Shown here: positions 34,092 through 46,987 of the stretch, one piece after another
Position numbering within the stretch: the stretch's first letter is position 1
How the letters are laid out: each line of letters starts with the position of its first letter
Source of the DNA: Acanthochlamys bracteata
Taxonomy: Eukaryota > Streptophyta > Magnoliopsida > Pandanales > Velloziaceae
Direction of reading: 5' to 3'
Length of the DNA: 64,000 nt
Assembly (NCBI GenBank): GCA_019914995.1
Contig: CM034128.1
Coordinates: 4,962,501 to 5,026,500 of the forward strand
The notes under the pieces: generated by a model
Told to the model about the DNA's origin: nothing
What the model saw: only the letters and a program-made list of their open reading frames with translations
The model's database searches: none
Position numbers and translations under genes: made by a program

Positions 34092-37000
34092 TTATAGCAA
34101 GTGCTCAGATGTTCCTGTCACAGGAATAGGGGATTGGTGATGCATATTCTCTGCAGGAAATTTGACGTTGCCCATGCTTTCCGGTGCTATACAACTTGCT
34201 GTAGTTGGCTCAAGCAAACGCACAAGCGATAAAAATATTTCCATTCTCGTCACATCTCTGTTTGCCTGCATGATAAAATCCAATCTCGTTCACATTCTCA
34301 AAACAAATTCTTAATTTCATATCACAATGATGATTTACCTCTACTGCAAAGCGAGCCCAGATTTTATCTTTGCGAGCTTCCATTACTCCCTTCAAGATGG
34401 TCAACCCCATTCCTCTAATTAGATCAGCTATCTCCAAGAAGAAACCACGTTCCTCACATAGCATCTGTTAATCAATTAACCGTTATTTGCATCCAATTCT
34501 TTGACAATGACAATAACAATGGCATTTAAAAGCAGAGCAACAGAAAATATAACATACCTCAACAAGCATTTGGCGGGGAGGATTCAAATCCTCAACAATA
34601 ATTGGACAGGTCATAGATTGCATACCAACCTCGAATGCCCATGTTGCGCCACCTTCAAAGTTATCCTTCAATAGAATGCCGCCATCCTGGCTAATGATCT
34701 GCATATGAGCAATAAAATACCAAATATCTTATGTGGATAAGGTACAGTAGGATCTAGCCCTCATGAAAACGAGAAACAACAAAGTATCAATAATAAAAAA
34801 TAAACAACAAAATTAACAAGAATGTAGGTATACCTTAGGCTCCCCAGTGTCCTTCAGTTTATCTGCATGCTTTGTCACACTTTGCAAGAAGAGCATATGC
34901 TTGATCGTCTTTTCCAATAGACTATCAATGCTGCACTGCTTGCATTGGAAGATATCCAATGTACATTTCAGAAAGTTTATGGGAAAAAGAATTTTTTTCA
35001 TAACACAGGAAAACTTACTAGCTAAGCTCAAAATATAGAAGGTTTACCTTTACACCATTAGGAACAATTTCACGTAATTCCTTAACACGGTCCTGTATCA
35101 TCTGCCGATCCTTTGGCCTAGGTCTGGGGCTCTCCCCAGGTCGAGCCCTTTTCCTAGTCGTCTTGCCGGACTCTTCAGCCTTTTTGCCCTGTACAGCTGA
35201 CATACTGCTTGACTTCAAATTCTGACCGGATTCAACCCAAAGACTGATTTGAGATTTATAGGCCCCATACTTCTGAGAGCACTCTTCACTTTTAGCAGCT
35301 GAGCTTGCTGTTTCTGCTTTCAGAAGCATGGGTTGAAAAGTATGCAGCTCTACTTGTTTCTGTTTCCCTGAAGCAATACCGCTGTAGCAATGAGAAGTAG
35401 TGTTGACCAAAGGACTACTTGTACTTGTCAATAGGGTCTTACAAGACATGCTATCCTCTGGGCTCTGTTTCATGCAGGAAGTGATCTTTGAAACTACAGC
35501 ATCCAGCAGTTGCTCATGATCACGTTCTTCAAGAACTCCGGAACAAGATATGTCATACTCTGAGGGATCAAACACAGGTTCTACATCCAAATGATGACTG
35601 ATGCAGCTAGATTCATCTACCCTATAGATATGACATTTACTTTCATCATTTGTTGTAAACATGCCTGAAGTTCTAGAGAAATCGTTCTTCCTAAAATCCA
35701 AGCCCACAACATCAAACAGATCATTTTGAGACATATTTTGTACGTGAAAGGAAGCAGCCTCTTTGGATTTGCTGTTCGATAGAGAGGGCATAGCAATACG
35801 TTGTCCAAAGGAAGAGCTATCTGCAACAAAATTACTGGATGGATCATCAAACTTGTGAAATATGTTAGTGTTCTGCTCCTGCTTCCTGATTTTACAAATG
35901 CTGTGGGAGCTACCATCAACAAAAGAATGATTGCTGATTTGGGAAACTTCAGAAGCTGCTTTACTTTTTTTTGAAGAATTTTCTTGGTTGAATGCATCTT
36001 CCATCCTTCTTACACTTATATTTGAGTTAAGGCCATACAGGATTTCAGCTCCACTACCTTCAAGATGATTAGGATTTGGAGCGCCAGAGATATTGTTCAC
36101 AGATTCACTTTTCATTGACAAAGGATTTAAAGAGCCCTTGACAGAACCATGACAGAGAGGACCAGCAGATATATTTAGCAGTGATTTACCAGCATATGAC
36201 ATCGATTTGCTGCTGTTAGAAAGCTGTTCTGATTTAAAAGAACGAACAGTTGGAAACTCTTCTTTTAAAGAATACACCACCGTTGAAGACTGACTTTTAC
36301 TTTCAGAGTCTGAAAAAAAAGGGAGTGGCTGCTCAACTTGACTCAAACGTGAGTCGGGTATCACTGCAGTACATCCAACACCAGCACTTTCCAGCTGATT
36401 ACTTAGTAAACAGGCTCTAACTACTGACTCACTCATTGGTTGCATTTGTTGAGAAGTAGATGCTGATACAACCCCCTGTTTGATTGAAAGCACTTCTCTA
36501 GCTTTCAGTTGGAAATGTTCACATAACTCAGAGAAAGATGGCTGATGACCATTTGTTGGAAGTGAGGCCTGGACAAAATTTCCACTGTTTTTCTCAGAAA
36601 CTGCTGATACCAGCCCATCAAATCTCATACCAACAGCTCCCATACGACTATCAATCACTGGCATTGCAGGTATCTGAACATCTTGGCCCAATGCACTATG
36701 ATTGAAATTAATGAAAAGGGCACCTGCATGCCCAAGATTTGTGAAGAGACACCTCACATGGTTAACAAATTCAACATCTTCCATAACCTACATGAATAAA
36801 GTGCAGACACACTTTAAAACATTTGAAACACAATGAATAGCAGTTTGAACCAGTATGCTATAACAGTCGGTCGTAAAAACAAAACTGTGAGTCTAGCATC
36901 TCTTCGGCCACTTCTGTATACGAAAAATGGCAATCTAATACTAAAGAATTTTGATGAGAGAAACTTCTCAAGCAATTTGCTTTCAGATTAGTATAATCCA

Positions 37001-38837
37001 CCACTCAACCAGGTGACAATTTTACAGAAGCATTGTTTTAAACTCTTGAGAGAGAAAAAATGAACAAATTCTATTGAATCCTTCAGCTTATTGAATATGT
37101 CACTCCTACTCTCAAAGGCAAAGATAAAAGAAGAAGAGCTTACCATCTGGGTAGAACCAATCTGTGCAACACCATATGGAAGAACTGGAATGACCGCAAT
37201 TGTCTAAAAAATGACAAGTTTATAAAAGTAAGAGAAATTTTAAGAGGTATCAACAAGTAGAGCTGTAAAAGAATAAACATGTGCAAGGCATGTGAAAAGT
37301 AAGATCCCCTGCCTGTATTCCTGAGGCAAACTGGTTACTCAACTCAGCTAGAACCTGAAGGAAAATAATACCATTTACATGTCAGCATACACTAAGAGGA
37401 ATAGCTCACGAATGAATTTGAAGATCACACAATATACACAGTTAAAAAGATTAGTCAAGCTGACTAAATGTAGCAATAACACTTAAGCAAAGAAGGCAAC
37501 TTTCATATAAAACTTTCAACAGTAGACTTTATCAAATAAGACGCACCAAGACAAACACCGAGCTAAAGTACTTATAACACTGAACAATCAAGTGATCAAC
37601 TAGTAAGCCCACAGTAAGAACCAGTCCCATGAAGTAGGGTCGGTTCAGCCGGCCTACCACACTGGTACAATGGGTATGGCAAAAGGTAAATAAGCATCAT
37701 ATTAAATGCCTCTCCTTTTGACTCTCTCACCATTGACCCACAGGACAAGTCAGAAGTGATCCTAGAAAGACTAGATTGCAAAGCCAGTGATTTAAGCTAA
37801 GACTTTGATATTTACATTGGGGAAGGAGCCATAATTACTAAAGCTATCCCCAAGAATCCACTGATGATCTCCAATAGCAGCAGCTTGTCCAACAATCCTG
37901 AATATGCAACAACAAGATTTCAACTAAGCAAGTCTCTAGTTAAATAAGAAAATGCAAAGCCCAAAGTAAAAGCTCAAACACAAGGGAATATGCAGAGAAA
38001 GAAACATTGTACACACCCATCTCCGAGTACATTGACCTGCTGTACCATCACTTTGTGGACCAGCGCAACAACTCTGTCCTCTGTTTGGCATCCGATATCC
38101 GTGAAGCTGCCATTAGAACAATTTCTAACTAACCCCTGCTCTTTCAAGAGCATGTCCATAGCTTCAAATCCTGAAATACCTCTTGTTGGCTGGCAAAATC
38201 CATCTTCCCAAACAAAGTGCCTGACAAATTCTCAAACAAACTCAGCATTAACTCCCAATTAAACAAAACAAACTTGAAATACCAAAATCCAAACTGTAAG
38301 TAGAATGCACTAAACAAAAGGAATTAGTAGAACAAAGCCATCCATTTACTAGAGTTAAAGAGCAGTAGAGCGTACAAAAGTCAAGCAGCAGTTAAAAGCT
38401 TGAATCTGCAACCGAAAGTATCAATTTGCATAATGTACAAGCATTCATGCAAACGAAACAGAACAAGAGAATCTTAACAACTTAAATTCTAAATAAAGCT
38501 AAATCCAACACTAATCAAATAAGAACAAAAGAATTAACTTTCACCCCCCATCACAAACCACCCACATCTAACAAAATTCCAAGAAGAAAAAAACGTCAAT
38601 TGACAACCCAAAGTCAGCTATCACCACCATTACATCACAAAATTCTCTATTTTCAAATCAGTTTTTTTAAGAAAACAAAAACACAAAATCCCAGGTACAA
38701 AAAATATCCATAGAGGAAAGAATAATGAAAACTTACGTGGGATTCCGGCCACCAACGGCACGCCAGAAGACGGCATAAGACCAACCGAACTCAACACACA
38801 GTCGCTTTAACGCGTCTCTGAGCAAGTTCCCAGCCAT
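34092..38837 (-). CDS. LHW/EMB1444-type bHLH transcription factor (923 aa)
   Basis: A nuclear bHLH protein; relatives such as LHW act with TMO5-type partners in root vascular development. Exons, 5' to 3' on the minus strand: 38837-38737, 38220-38017, 37897-37816, 37354-37313, 37203-37144, 36787-35048, 34935-34834, 34698-34558, 34464-34339, 34265-34092; all keep frame. Residues 1-195 form the bHLH-MYC_N-type region (MAGNLLRDALKRLC, WSYAVFW, DGIVGQAA, HQWIL, GIQTIAVIPV). Residues about 164-705 are a long Ser-rich middle. The basic/helix 1 region (about 705-743) is RKRARPGESPRPRPKDRQ... and lacks the usual His-Glu-Arg DNA contacts, as known for this family. Helix 2 is CSIDSLLEKTIKHMLFLQ (744-761). 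An ACT-like C-terminal domain follows (MLCEERGFFLEIADLIRGMGL). The fourth intron has a GC donor. Which paralogue (LHW, EMB1444, bHLH155) is uncertain. Confidence 0.93.
37204..37312 (-). other. Probable GC-AG intron of the bHLH gene
   Basis: Coding continuity (GIQ then TIAVIPV) requires splicing after ...GGAATACAG, where the next bases are GCAGGG, not GT. No GT donor exists nearby that keeps the conserved peptide. The acceptor TTTTTTAG is normal. GC-AG introns are a known minor class in plants. Confidence 0.7.
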
Positions 38838-39530
38838 CTTTTCACACACGAGAGAGAAAAAATTCCAACTTTCAACTTTCTAGAGAGAGAAATCGAGAGA
38901 AAAGAGTAAGTTTGCTCAATCTCAGCTGTTTGTGATAGTGAACAGAGAGAGAAAAGAAAGGGGCAGAGAGAGTGTGTCTAGCTGCCGCGGCAAGAAGCAC
39001 GGCCGGCCTGCTTGGCACGGATACCGCCGCTACGCTTCTTACGGCTGCGGTGTTGTTCTTTACGCGCCACCACAAACGCCGTCGCCGCCGCTCTCCGGCG
39101 ACCCATAGAAAAAAGAGAGCTGTCTTGGAAAAGAAAAGGAAAGAAAAGCAAAGAGCTTTTTGGGAATAGAGAGAAAGAACGAGTGAGAAGGAAAGAAGAG
39201 AGACAGAGTGGGAAGGCTTCAGACTGCCGCGGTGCCCGATAAAGGCATCATCATTCCATCCATCCGGGGGCAAAACCGGAATTCAAGAACCCAGGAAAAA
39301 GAAATTCATTCTTTTTCTTTCCACAGAGAAAGAAAACTGAATCACAGATAGAGATAAAGAGAGAGAGAACTGTATTGTTGTTTTTGTTATTGTTGCTCGG
39401 CTTCGCTTGTTTCTTCTTCTTCTGCGGTGAGAGGGAGTCTGTGTTTTTTGCTGCTGACGCTATTCGTCCTCTTCTTCTCGTTGTTCAATCGTGTGAACGG
39501 CTGCTCTGGAGTTTAATTGCATCAGCGGTA
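38838..39530 (-). promoter_or_regulatory. Leader and promoter region of the bHLH gene
   Basis: On the minus strand this stretch is rich in CT/GA runs (GAGAGAGAAA around 38880-38960, AGAGATAAAGAGAGAGAG at about 39350) and includes a GC-rich block at about 38980-39110. The open frames on both strands here are compositional and show no conserved product. No TATA box was placed with confidence. Confidence 0.45.
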
Positions 39531-39809
39531 CAATACACCGCAAGAACAGTGTAGTCTAAAACATAACATTTAAACTTCGTACGGTTTAGAGCCTGAAATT
39601 ATTTAGTTAACCGTTTTCAGTCACGGTCTAACAATTTGTCGGCTCTCATTGATCACAATTCCTAAGAATAATAGATTTCTGAAGTACATATCTCTAAAAG
39701 AAAAAAATTAAAGGACGTATTTCTAAAGATTATGACACTAGCTTTGATACTCGCTTCACAAATGACGAAAAATATTTATTACTTCTGATTATAGTTTGAA
39801 ACTATCAAT

Positions 39810-40050
39810 TGTAGAGTATTATATTCACTTGCTTATGTTTTTATTAATACGTAGTAAATATATACAGTCACAACTTTTTAAAATCAAATTATCTTAAAAT
39901 TAATTTTTTTCTAAAATCAAGCCAAGATAGATCTTTTCAAAATCAAACTTTTATAAAATCAAATCAAATCAAATATTTTTAAAATCAAATGAATTAAATT
40001 TTTTTAATTTAAGTACTCCAAATATATAAAAAGATCTAATATTTTTATCA
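39810..40050 (-). repeat. 3' LTR of the copia element at 39.8-44.5 kb
   Basis: On the plus strand it runs TGTAGAGTATTATATTC ... ATTTTTATCA, with repeated AAAATCAAA-type text. It is followed on the right by TGCCCTCAAAAT, the reverse complement of a polypurine tract. It aligns with 44235-44471. Confidence 0.75.
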
Positions 40051-40079
40051 TGCCCTCAAAATGAAGCTCCGATTGAAGA

Positions 40080-43000
40080 TTCTAATTTTAGAAAAAAAAA
40101 AAAAGCGCATCTAATAGTGGTTTAATAAGTGCGTCTGTAAATTGATCTTTCAATGAAATTTGAGTTACATGCAGAGCACACTTTAATTTTGTTTTTAATA
40201 AAATGAAAATCAATCGTAACATGTTTCATTCTTAAATGTAATCTGAATTGGAGCACAAATATATTCCACCAATATTATCACAATAAATGATAGGCGTAGT
40301 TGAAAGTTGAACATCGAATTCATATATAAGAGAGCAAATTCAACTGAATTCTACAGTATTGGATGCAACAAAATGATATTCAGCAATAGTGGAAGAGCAA
40401 ACAATAGTCCTGTGTTTCTTTCAACTCTAGCAAATTGGATTGCTGCGTAAGTATGCCATATATGCACTATTAGATCTAAAGTCTTTTTTATTGTCTGTTC
40501 AATTAGTATCTGAGAAACCATGTAAGGATATAAATGATTCGCGATGTAAAAATAATACATAATCTTATTGGCTCAGATAGATAGTGAAGGAAACATTTTA
40601 CGGTTGTCCAAAATTTAGTTGTTGGCCGATGTATGAACTTGAAAGTTTGTAACTGCAAATATAATTTCGTTCTTGTGACACATAGATATTGAAATTTTCC
40701 AACTACAGTTTGAAATTTTATTGGTCAGACAAAACTGTGCCAGCATGAAGTGTAATGTTAGGCTAGTGGCTAATAGAGTCATGACTGGTTTGAATCAACC
40801 ATTTTAGTTCAAACAAAAAAATCAATAATGTACACTATTGGGAGAGAAAAGAGTTATGTTTTTTCTGGAATAACTTCAACATCATTATAAAAAAGACAAA
40901 GTGTCAAGATCTTTCAATGATCGTTGGCAAAAAGCTCTAGAAATTGTTGTACAATATTCTGCCTCTCTCTTGTCAAATTGTCAACATAAATAAGTAAATA
41001 AATAAGATGCATACATATGTTAAAAATAAAGAGTGAGATATCCGCACGAGACTTGACGAAGCTATAGTCAATTAAAAATATTTTAAGCCCGTGTTGCTTG
41101 TTTGAGACTATAAATAGATTTATGAATTTACAGATATGAGTGAAAAAATCAAGATCAATGAATTCGAATGATTGAGCCATGTAGACGTTTCAGATAGATG
41201 TCTTTGAAAAAACGAATTATTAATATCAAGTTGACGTAGTGACCACCCCATACTGATGACAAGACTTACAACAAAACGAACAGTTATTGGTTTGATAATT
41301 GGACGAAATGTGTTATTATAGTCCACTCTAGGTGTTGATAAAATTCTTTAGTAACAAACGTGCTTTATATCTGTCAATAGAGCCATCAGACAGTCATAAA
41401 GTGCGAAAAATATACCTACATCTCATAATATTTTGTGAGAAATCAAATAGAATAAGTGACCAAGTGTTATTTTGAACAAAAGCATTAAAATCTTCAGACA
41501 TGGCCCGACGCTATTTAGAAACTTTGAGGGTTTAGGCCATAGTTGCTAGTAGTCATTCGAGGAAGATAGTTGAGTTATCAAATTAACTTTTTGGATGTGA
41601 TTATGCATGTTGCTCTTGAATCAATTTGCATATGACGATTGCTATTGATTGAAAGGTCAGTATACTGAGGAGTGTTGTTAGCATGAGGCATACGTGATGT
41701 AGGCGATGAATTTGAATTGTTGAAGAGATCTTTGTGTGAGGATGATGCTATGTTAGATGGCATTTTGAGCGGCATTAAGGATGGATGAAAACTGAGATAG
41801 GATTAAGGAACCCATTTGTCAACACTGATGGATTCAGAATGTGGGAGGTTATATTGAAGGGAGTAAAAAAAAAATAAACAAATTGATCACATTCAACGTG
41901 GCGCGGCACATAAATTTTGTAAAATTTTTAAAATAAAAATATGCACTTTGTGCGAGCAAGTAGCCGAGAAAGATATATAGTTTAGAGCGATGGATAAATT
42001 TATGAGTGGAATAAAAATGAAGTCAATAATAGCATCAAAAACTAAATATGCAAATTTTGAAATAATTAAGTGGATGATAAAATACTTTCTGAAAGAGAAT
42101 GGTGAGTTCAAGTGTTTAAATTGATATGTGATTAATAAGATAAACAGCGGTAGTAAAAATATTACAACCAATATGTGAGTGACAAAGATGCATGAGAAAG
42201 AAGAGTGAAATTAGTTTCAACAATATGACAGCGCCGTCTTTTGAAGTAGCCATTATCGTCTAGGGTATGTGAGATGGTGAGGTGAGAAATATCATTATTA
42301 AAGAGAAAGTTTTCAAGAATTTGATATTCCCCACCATTGTCGTTGTAATGAAGAATAATTTTATGAGAGAAATAATTTTCTGTAAGAACTTTGAAACGAA
42401 TAAAGATGTCATACACGTTGAATTTTGTTTTGAATGTGTAGAACCATATGTACTTGGTGAAGTGAATGATGAAAATAATATAATATTTGAATCCATAATG
42501 AGATATAATCTAGGATATCCAAACATCATAGGAAATGATTTCAAGAGTTTTAAAAGAAGTAAGAGTGAATGTGGCAAAACATAATTTGTGATTTTTATTT
42601 CAATGACAATTGTTACAAATAAATATTGTGGATACATGAGTATATAATTACAACTCACCATAAAATAGAATATGTTTGAAGATTAGAAGGAAGAGATGCC
42701 ATAATCTATGATGCCACTCGGATTAAGTAGTCTTGCACTGGATAGAATAAATAATTGTGAATATTTGATTGGTGTGATTGGTCACTCATACAACTATTTT
42801 TTATTTGCCCTTAAAGTTGTGCCTCCGTACGAAAATCTTTACAATAAAATAATATTGTAAGAATTTAATAAAAATATTCTTAGTGAGACAAATTGAGAAA
42901 TAGAATTCAATAGAAATATTATTGGTGAGAGAAATGCAGAAATAGATTTTATACTTGTACACAAAAAATACTATTGAATATAAAATTATGTGTAGAATAA

Positions 43001-43800
43001 GATAGAAACGTGAAACCAGTATGGGTGATTGTTAAACCCGTGCCATCTCTAATTATAATGCCGTTGAATTATTGTAGGAATAGTGAAGTGAGATATTATT
43101 TCGGTCGCTAATAACATAACGGAAGGCATCACTGTTAAATAACTAAAACAAATTTCTATGTTGATATTAGCTGCAAAGTTAGCTCGTGACTGCCATAATA
43201 TATGATTTGTTTCAAATATGCCGTTGATTATCACATTGAGTTGTTGGCACTTGGTTGGTCGACACTAAATGAAAAAATATGTAACGTTTGGCTGAGTGTT
43301 TTTGAGTGGCACAGATTTGACAATGACATTGATATGATCGTGGTGAAGAATGATCACCCATTTGATATTTCCACGAAGGACCCGATTGAAAGACATAGTT
43401 GGACGAAAAGAACTTGTGATCAGAATTGAAAGAGAGATAGGGCCTTTGAATTCCTGTGTGCTGGATTAGTAGTTGTTGGTACTAGTTGAGCCTTGTACGT
43501 TACGCTGTGGTTTGTGGCTTTAAGAATGATGAGCTTTTCATGTAGTTCTTCAATGGAGATTAGGGTATCACGAGCTCGAAGAGAAATGACAAGATCATGA
43601 AATTCATTACTAAGGTTATCTAAAATTTTCTCAAGAAAATCTTCCGTACCCCTAAAGGTACCGAATAGTGCAAGTCCATCTACATAACTTTTAATTCTCT
43701 GTATGTATTTAGTGACACCATGAGAATCCTTTTGAGAATTTTTTAAATGACTTTTAATTACAAACGGAGACTGGGTGTTGCCTTGGCATAGTTATTGGTA
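40080..43800 (-). pseudogene. Broken copia gag-pol
   Basis: Minus-strand fragments in different frames follow the Ty1-copia order. A gag-like (UBN2-type) stretch at about 43480-43690 reads ...ILDNLSNEFHDLVISLRARDT.... The integrase core at 42162-42416 contains DNGGEY and RRRCHIVET. Reverse transcriptase at 40914-41326 has MDYNNTFRPIIKP, GWSLRQLDINN and LLIYVDNL, corresponding to the family's YVDDL with one Asp changed to Asn. RNase H near 40150-40440 has an AEYHF remnant and KDQFTDALIKPL. Frameshifts, stops and the altered catalytic residue show it is non-functional. Confidence 0.8.
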
Positions 43801-44234
43801 AGTGTATGTCAAGTTTTACTAGAGGTGGTGGCACCTGTAATTAATGAAATTATATTTGAAAAGATACATCTAATGAATGCATTGAGGATCAATTGATCTT
43901 GACGTTTCGGTGAGTATAGAATGGATTGTTAATTACTTAACTAACTGTAGTAATAGTGAATGATGAATACGATTTAAATCCATCAATGAAATAAAGGAGA
44001 TCATAATCAATAAGAAGAGTGATGAATTAGAATTTTCATGAGAGATAGTTTGTATCATTGAATTTTAGTGAAGTTTGGACGGCAACGTTGATGGTAATTA
44101 ATTATTGATTGTAATCCTGAGTGGTGATAGAAAGATAGTACATGATGTATGATAGATGCCATTGAAAGTATTTGAAGATGTTGAGCTAAGAAGAAAGGAG
44201 AAAAAAAAAGAAAAAAAAGAGCTCCTTAGAGCAG

Positions 44235-44303
44235 TGATAGCTCTAATTATATTCAATAGTTTACTTTCTTTCGTTGAGACATAGTATATATATGTATGTA
44301 TGT

Positions 44304-44345
<42 letters not shown>

Positions 44346-44471
44346 CTCAAAACTTTTTAAGATCAAATTTTTATAAAATTAAGCCAAATAAAATTTTTAT
44401 AAAATCAAATAAAATCAAATCTTTCTAATTTAAGTATTTCAAATATAAAAAAAGATCAAGTATCTTTATTA
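44235..44471 (-). repeat. 5' LTR of the copia element at 39.8-44.5 kb
   Basis: Aligns with 39810-40050 over its length and contains a long (TA)n tract (about 44306-44342) not expanded in the other LTR. Its right terminus has TTA where the other LTR has TCA, a single C-to-T change. The target duplication TCAAT follows immediately. Confidence 0.7.
44306..44342. repeat. (TA)n microsatellite inside an LTR
   Basis: A TA dinucleotide run of about 37 bp preceded by TATG/TAGA variants. It is expanded relative to the partner LTR. Confidence 0.9.
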
Positions 44472-46199
44472 TCAATAAATTAAAAATACTAGAAATAGAA
44501 TATTAAAATACCAGTATTTAATCTTTATTTTTAATGTATGTACTTTCATTTTGACTGAAATTATGAATAATTTTTTATACTATATGTTTTTTCTCAAACT
44601 CGTAATACTTGACATGAATTTGAGAAAAAAGCATACATTATAAGAAATTGTTCATAATGTAAGTCAAAATAAAAATACATACATTAAAATTTATGATTAA
44701 AAGTTAGCATTTTAATGTTCTATTTCAAATATTTTTTTAGTTTATCGATAGTTTCAAACTATTTCACCAATAAACTATTTATTAAAAAATGCACAATATT
44801 ATATAAATATTTTAAAGTTTTTCACGAAATAAGTTATTTATTTCATTTTTCTCGTACGTAGTTGGAAATAAACCGTCCAGAAAAAATTCCTTCATGACAT
44901 TTTGTTCTCCAGAGATTTAGAACCTTCGCTCGCATAACACATTTTCATTTTTATCCTAAAATATTCAAAAGTTCTGCCATTCATATTTATTAATTATACA
45001 TAACTAATAATTTATTGATATATTTAAATTAATTATCATAAATATAAAGTATTAGTTATTAAAAAATTTAGAACTTAATTTGTTTAAAAAATATATCAAA
45101 AATAATAAACTTAAAGTATATACAAAATTCATATATTTAATTACACAACATATTTTATATAACAAAATAATTTGTCAACCATTCTTCAGCCCTAAGAATT
45201 TTGTAGAAACACTATCTTTAGAAATAATATAAGAGCTTATTTTCAAAACAAACTGATTTTATTTGAGGACACGAATGATATAAGTTTTAAATTTAGAAAT
45301 AAACCAAAATGTTTACTTCAAAATAAGTTTCTTGTTTAGTAAACTCTTAATTTAAGCAAAGCCATGTAACGGCTGTCAGGTTAGATGGTATGTTTTGGTA
45401 AAAAGACAAAAAAGATTGACAAACTTACATAAAACCCCTGTAGTTAACTGAAATTTATGAAATCTGTCGCATATTTTGTCGTATATTGCGAACACTACAA
45501 CACTACAGTGGTCTTTCTGTCAGATCTTTTAGATTTCTCGAGGTCGGTAATTAAAAATTGTAAAAAGAAAATTCGGAATTCGTGCAGTGCCAGGAACAAC
45601 CACTTTATTTCAATACTACCCGTAAAAGTTGCTCTTATTACAAGAAAACCCCATGTAAGTAGATGCATTTTTATAATTTAGAAGGGGGAGTTTGGAGAAA
45701 ATCAGTGAAAAAAAAGGGACTGCTGCAACAACCAAGTTATGTCCTTACCTTTTTTGTAACTGTACGTAACTGAATTTTATAAAAATAAAAAATAAAAAAT
45801 AAAATTTTTTAAAAATAAAATAAAAGTAAAATTTAATATTTATATTTTAATAAATTTTAAAAATATATTAAAAATTATAAAATATAGTTATATTGAAGAG
45901 TATATAAATAAAAAAGTTAAAACTAAAATTATATATATAAAAATAAAATTTTTAATTCTTTATATAATTAAAATATATAAATTATTCATAACTTAAAATT
46001 TGACAAAAAATAAAATTATGCATATTTAAAACACACATTAAGTTATAGAATTAAATATTGGAGTAGATAAAATGTTTTATAAGAAAAACTTTGCTTTAGG
46101 ATCAGATTTCGATTAGATTAGGTTAACAATTTTGTCACACCTTGTTTTGAGGGAAAAAAAAATTCGAATAGCCGGGGTTCTTTATAATCTTTTACTACA

Positions 46200-46445
46200 A
46201 CAGCAGGCGGACAAAATATTGAAAAAATATTTATAAAATAGAATTTTTTTAAAATAAAAAATATTTTTATTTTTTTTTAAAATAAATTTTATTTTTTTAT
46301 TTTTATAAAAATAATAAAAATATATAATAAAAAAATTTTACTGTATAGAATTTTTTAAATTTTTAAATAAATTTTTTATATACTTATAAAATATATAATA
46401 AAAACTATAAAATAGAAAAAAATTTTGAAAAAATTAAACCAAAAC
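46200..46445. mobile_element. Diverged Tourist-like MITE, inverted
   Basis: It contains AAAAAAATTTTACTGTATAG and AAATAAATTTTTTATATACTT, as in the copy at about 48.02 kb, and ends AAACCAAAACGCGCTCG. The left border near AGGCGGACAAAATATTG is approximate. Confidence 0.4.
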
Positions 46446-46955
46446 GCGCTCGTAGAGAGGTATGTTGTTTCGCGGAATCCCATTACGAGTTTATTTTATC
46501 TAACTCATAAAATCCACATTTTTTGAACTTATTTTAGTATAATAAATAAATAATTATAATAAAAAAATTTTATTAAAAAATTATTTTTAATTTTAATTTT
46601 AGAATCATTTTTAAAACAAAAAATATAAAAATGATTTTATAAAATATAGTTAATTTTATTTTTGAAACTTATTTAAAAAAATAATTTATCTCAAAATAAC
46701 TTTTTAAAATAGCTTATAAAAAAGTTTTTTCAACAATAAATTTAGTTATCTTATTTTATAAATATTTAAAAAAATAAAGATTATATGTATAATTACTCTA
46801 TAACTTATAATTTATTCATATCTTTCAATTTTTTATAATTTTAAAAAAGAATTATACATTATTTTTGGAGTTAAAATAAATTTTTTTAAGAGTGATAAGC
46901 ATTTTTAAATACAGTCTAAATCAAGAATTCATTTTCCAAGAGCTATCCCAACAGT

Positions 46956-46987
46956 CTAAATTTACGAGCTGTAGCTCGTAAATTTAG
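46956..46987. repeat. Perfect 15-bp hairpin with 2-nt loop
   Basis: CTAAATTTACGAGCT, then GT, then AGCTCGTAAATTTAG: two exactly complementary 15-base arms. Its function is unknown. It could be the junction of two inverted repeat ends or a replication/repair by-product. Confidence 0.9.

Larger units (their letters stand above)
39810..44471 (-). mobile_element. Decayed Ty1-copia retrotransposon, minus strand (4.66 kb)
   Basis: It is bounded by two LTRs of about 240 bp and the identical 5-bp target duplication TCAAT (39805-39809 and 44472-44476). Read on the minus strand: 5' LTR, a degenerate initiator-Met-tRNA primer site (44221-44233), gag, integrase, reverse transcriptase and RNase H remnants in the copia order, a GAGGGCA polypurine tract, then the 3' LTR. 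Many stops and frameshifts make it inactive. It inserted into one arm of a fold-back element. Confidence 0.85.
39792..44762. mobile_element. Long fold-back element split by a copia insertion
   Basis: Ignoring the copia element at 39810-44471, the flanks join into one inverted repeat of about 305 bp. Its left arm is 39792-39809 plus 44477-44601 and its right arm is about 44614-44762. Matching text includes AGTTTGAAACTATC in the left end against GATAGTTTCAAACT in the right end, TTTTAATGTATGTA against TACATACATTAAAA, CATTTTGACT against AGTCAAAATA, and TTTTTTCTCAAACTCG against TGAATTTGAGAAAAAA. The loop is about 12 nt. Such a structure could be transcribed into a long hairpin RNA. The TE class is unknown. 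Confidence 0.7.

Noticed and set aside
38872..39273. 133-codon minus-strand frame and overlapping plus frames upstream of the bHLH gene
   Set aside because: Low-complexity Ser/Leu/Arg peptides from a GA/CT-rich leader. The conserved bHLH N-terminus starts at 38837 with its own ATG, and the frame does not join it in a conserved way.
42282..42584. 100-codon plus-strand frame
   Set aside because: It is the complement of the copia integrase region, which is read on the minus strand.
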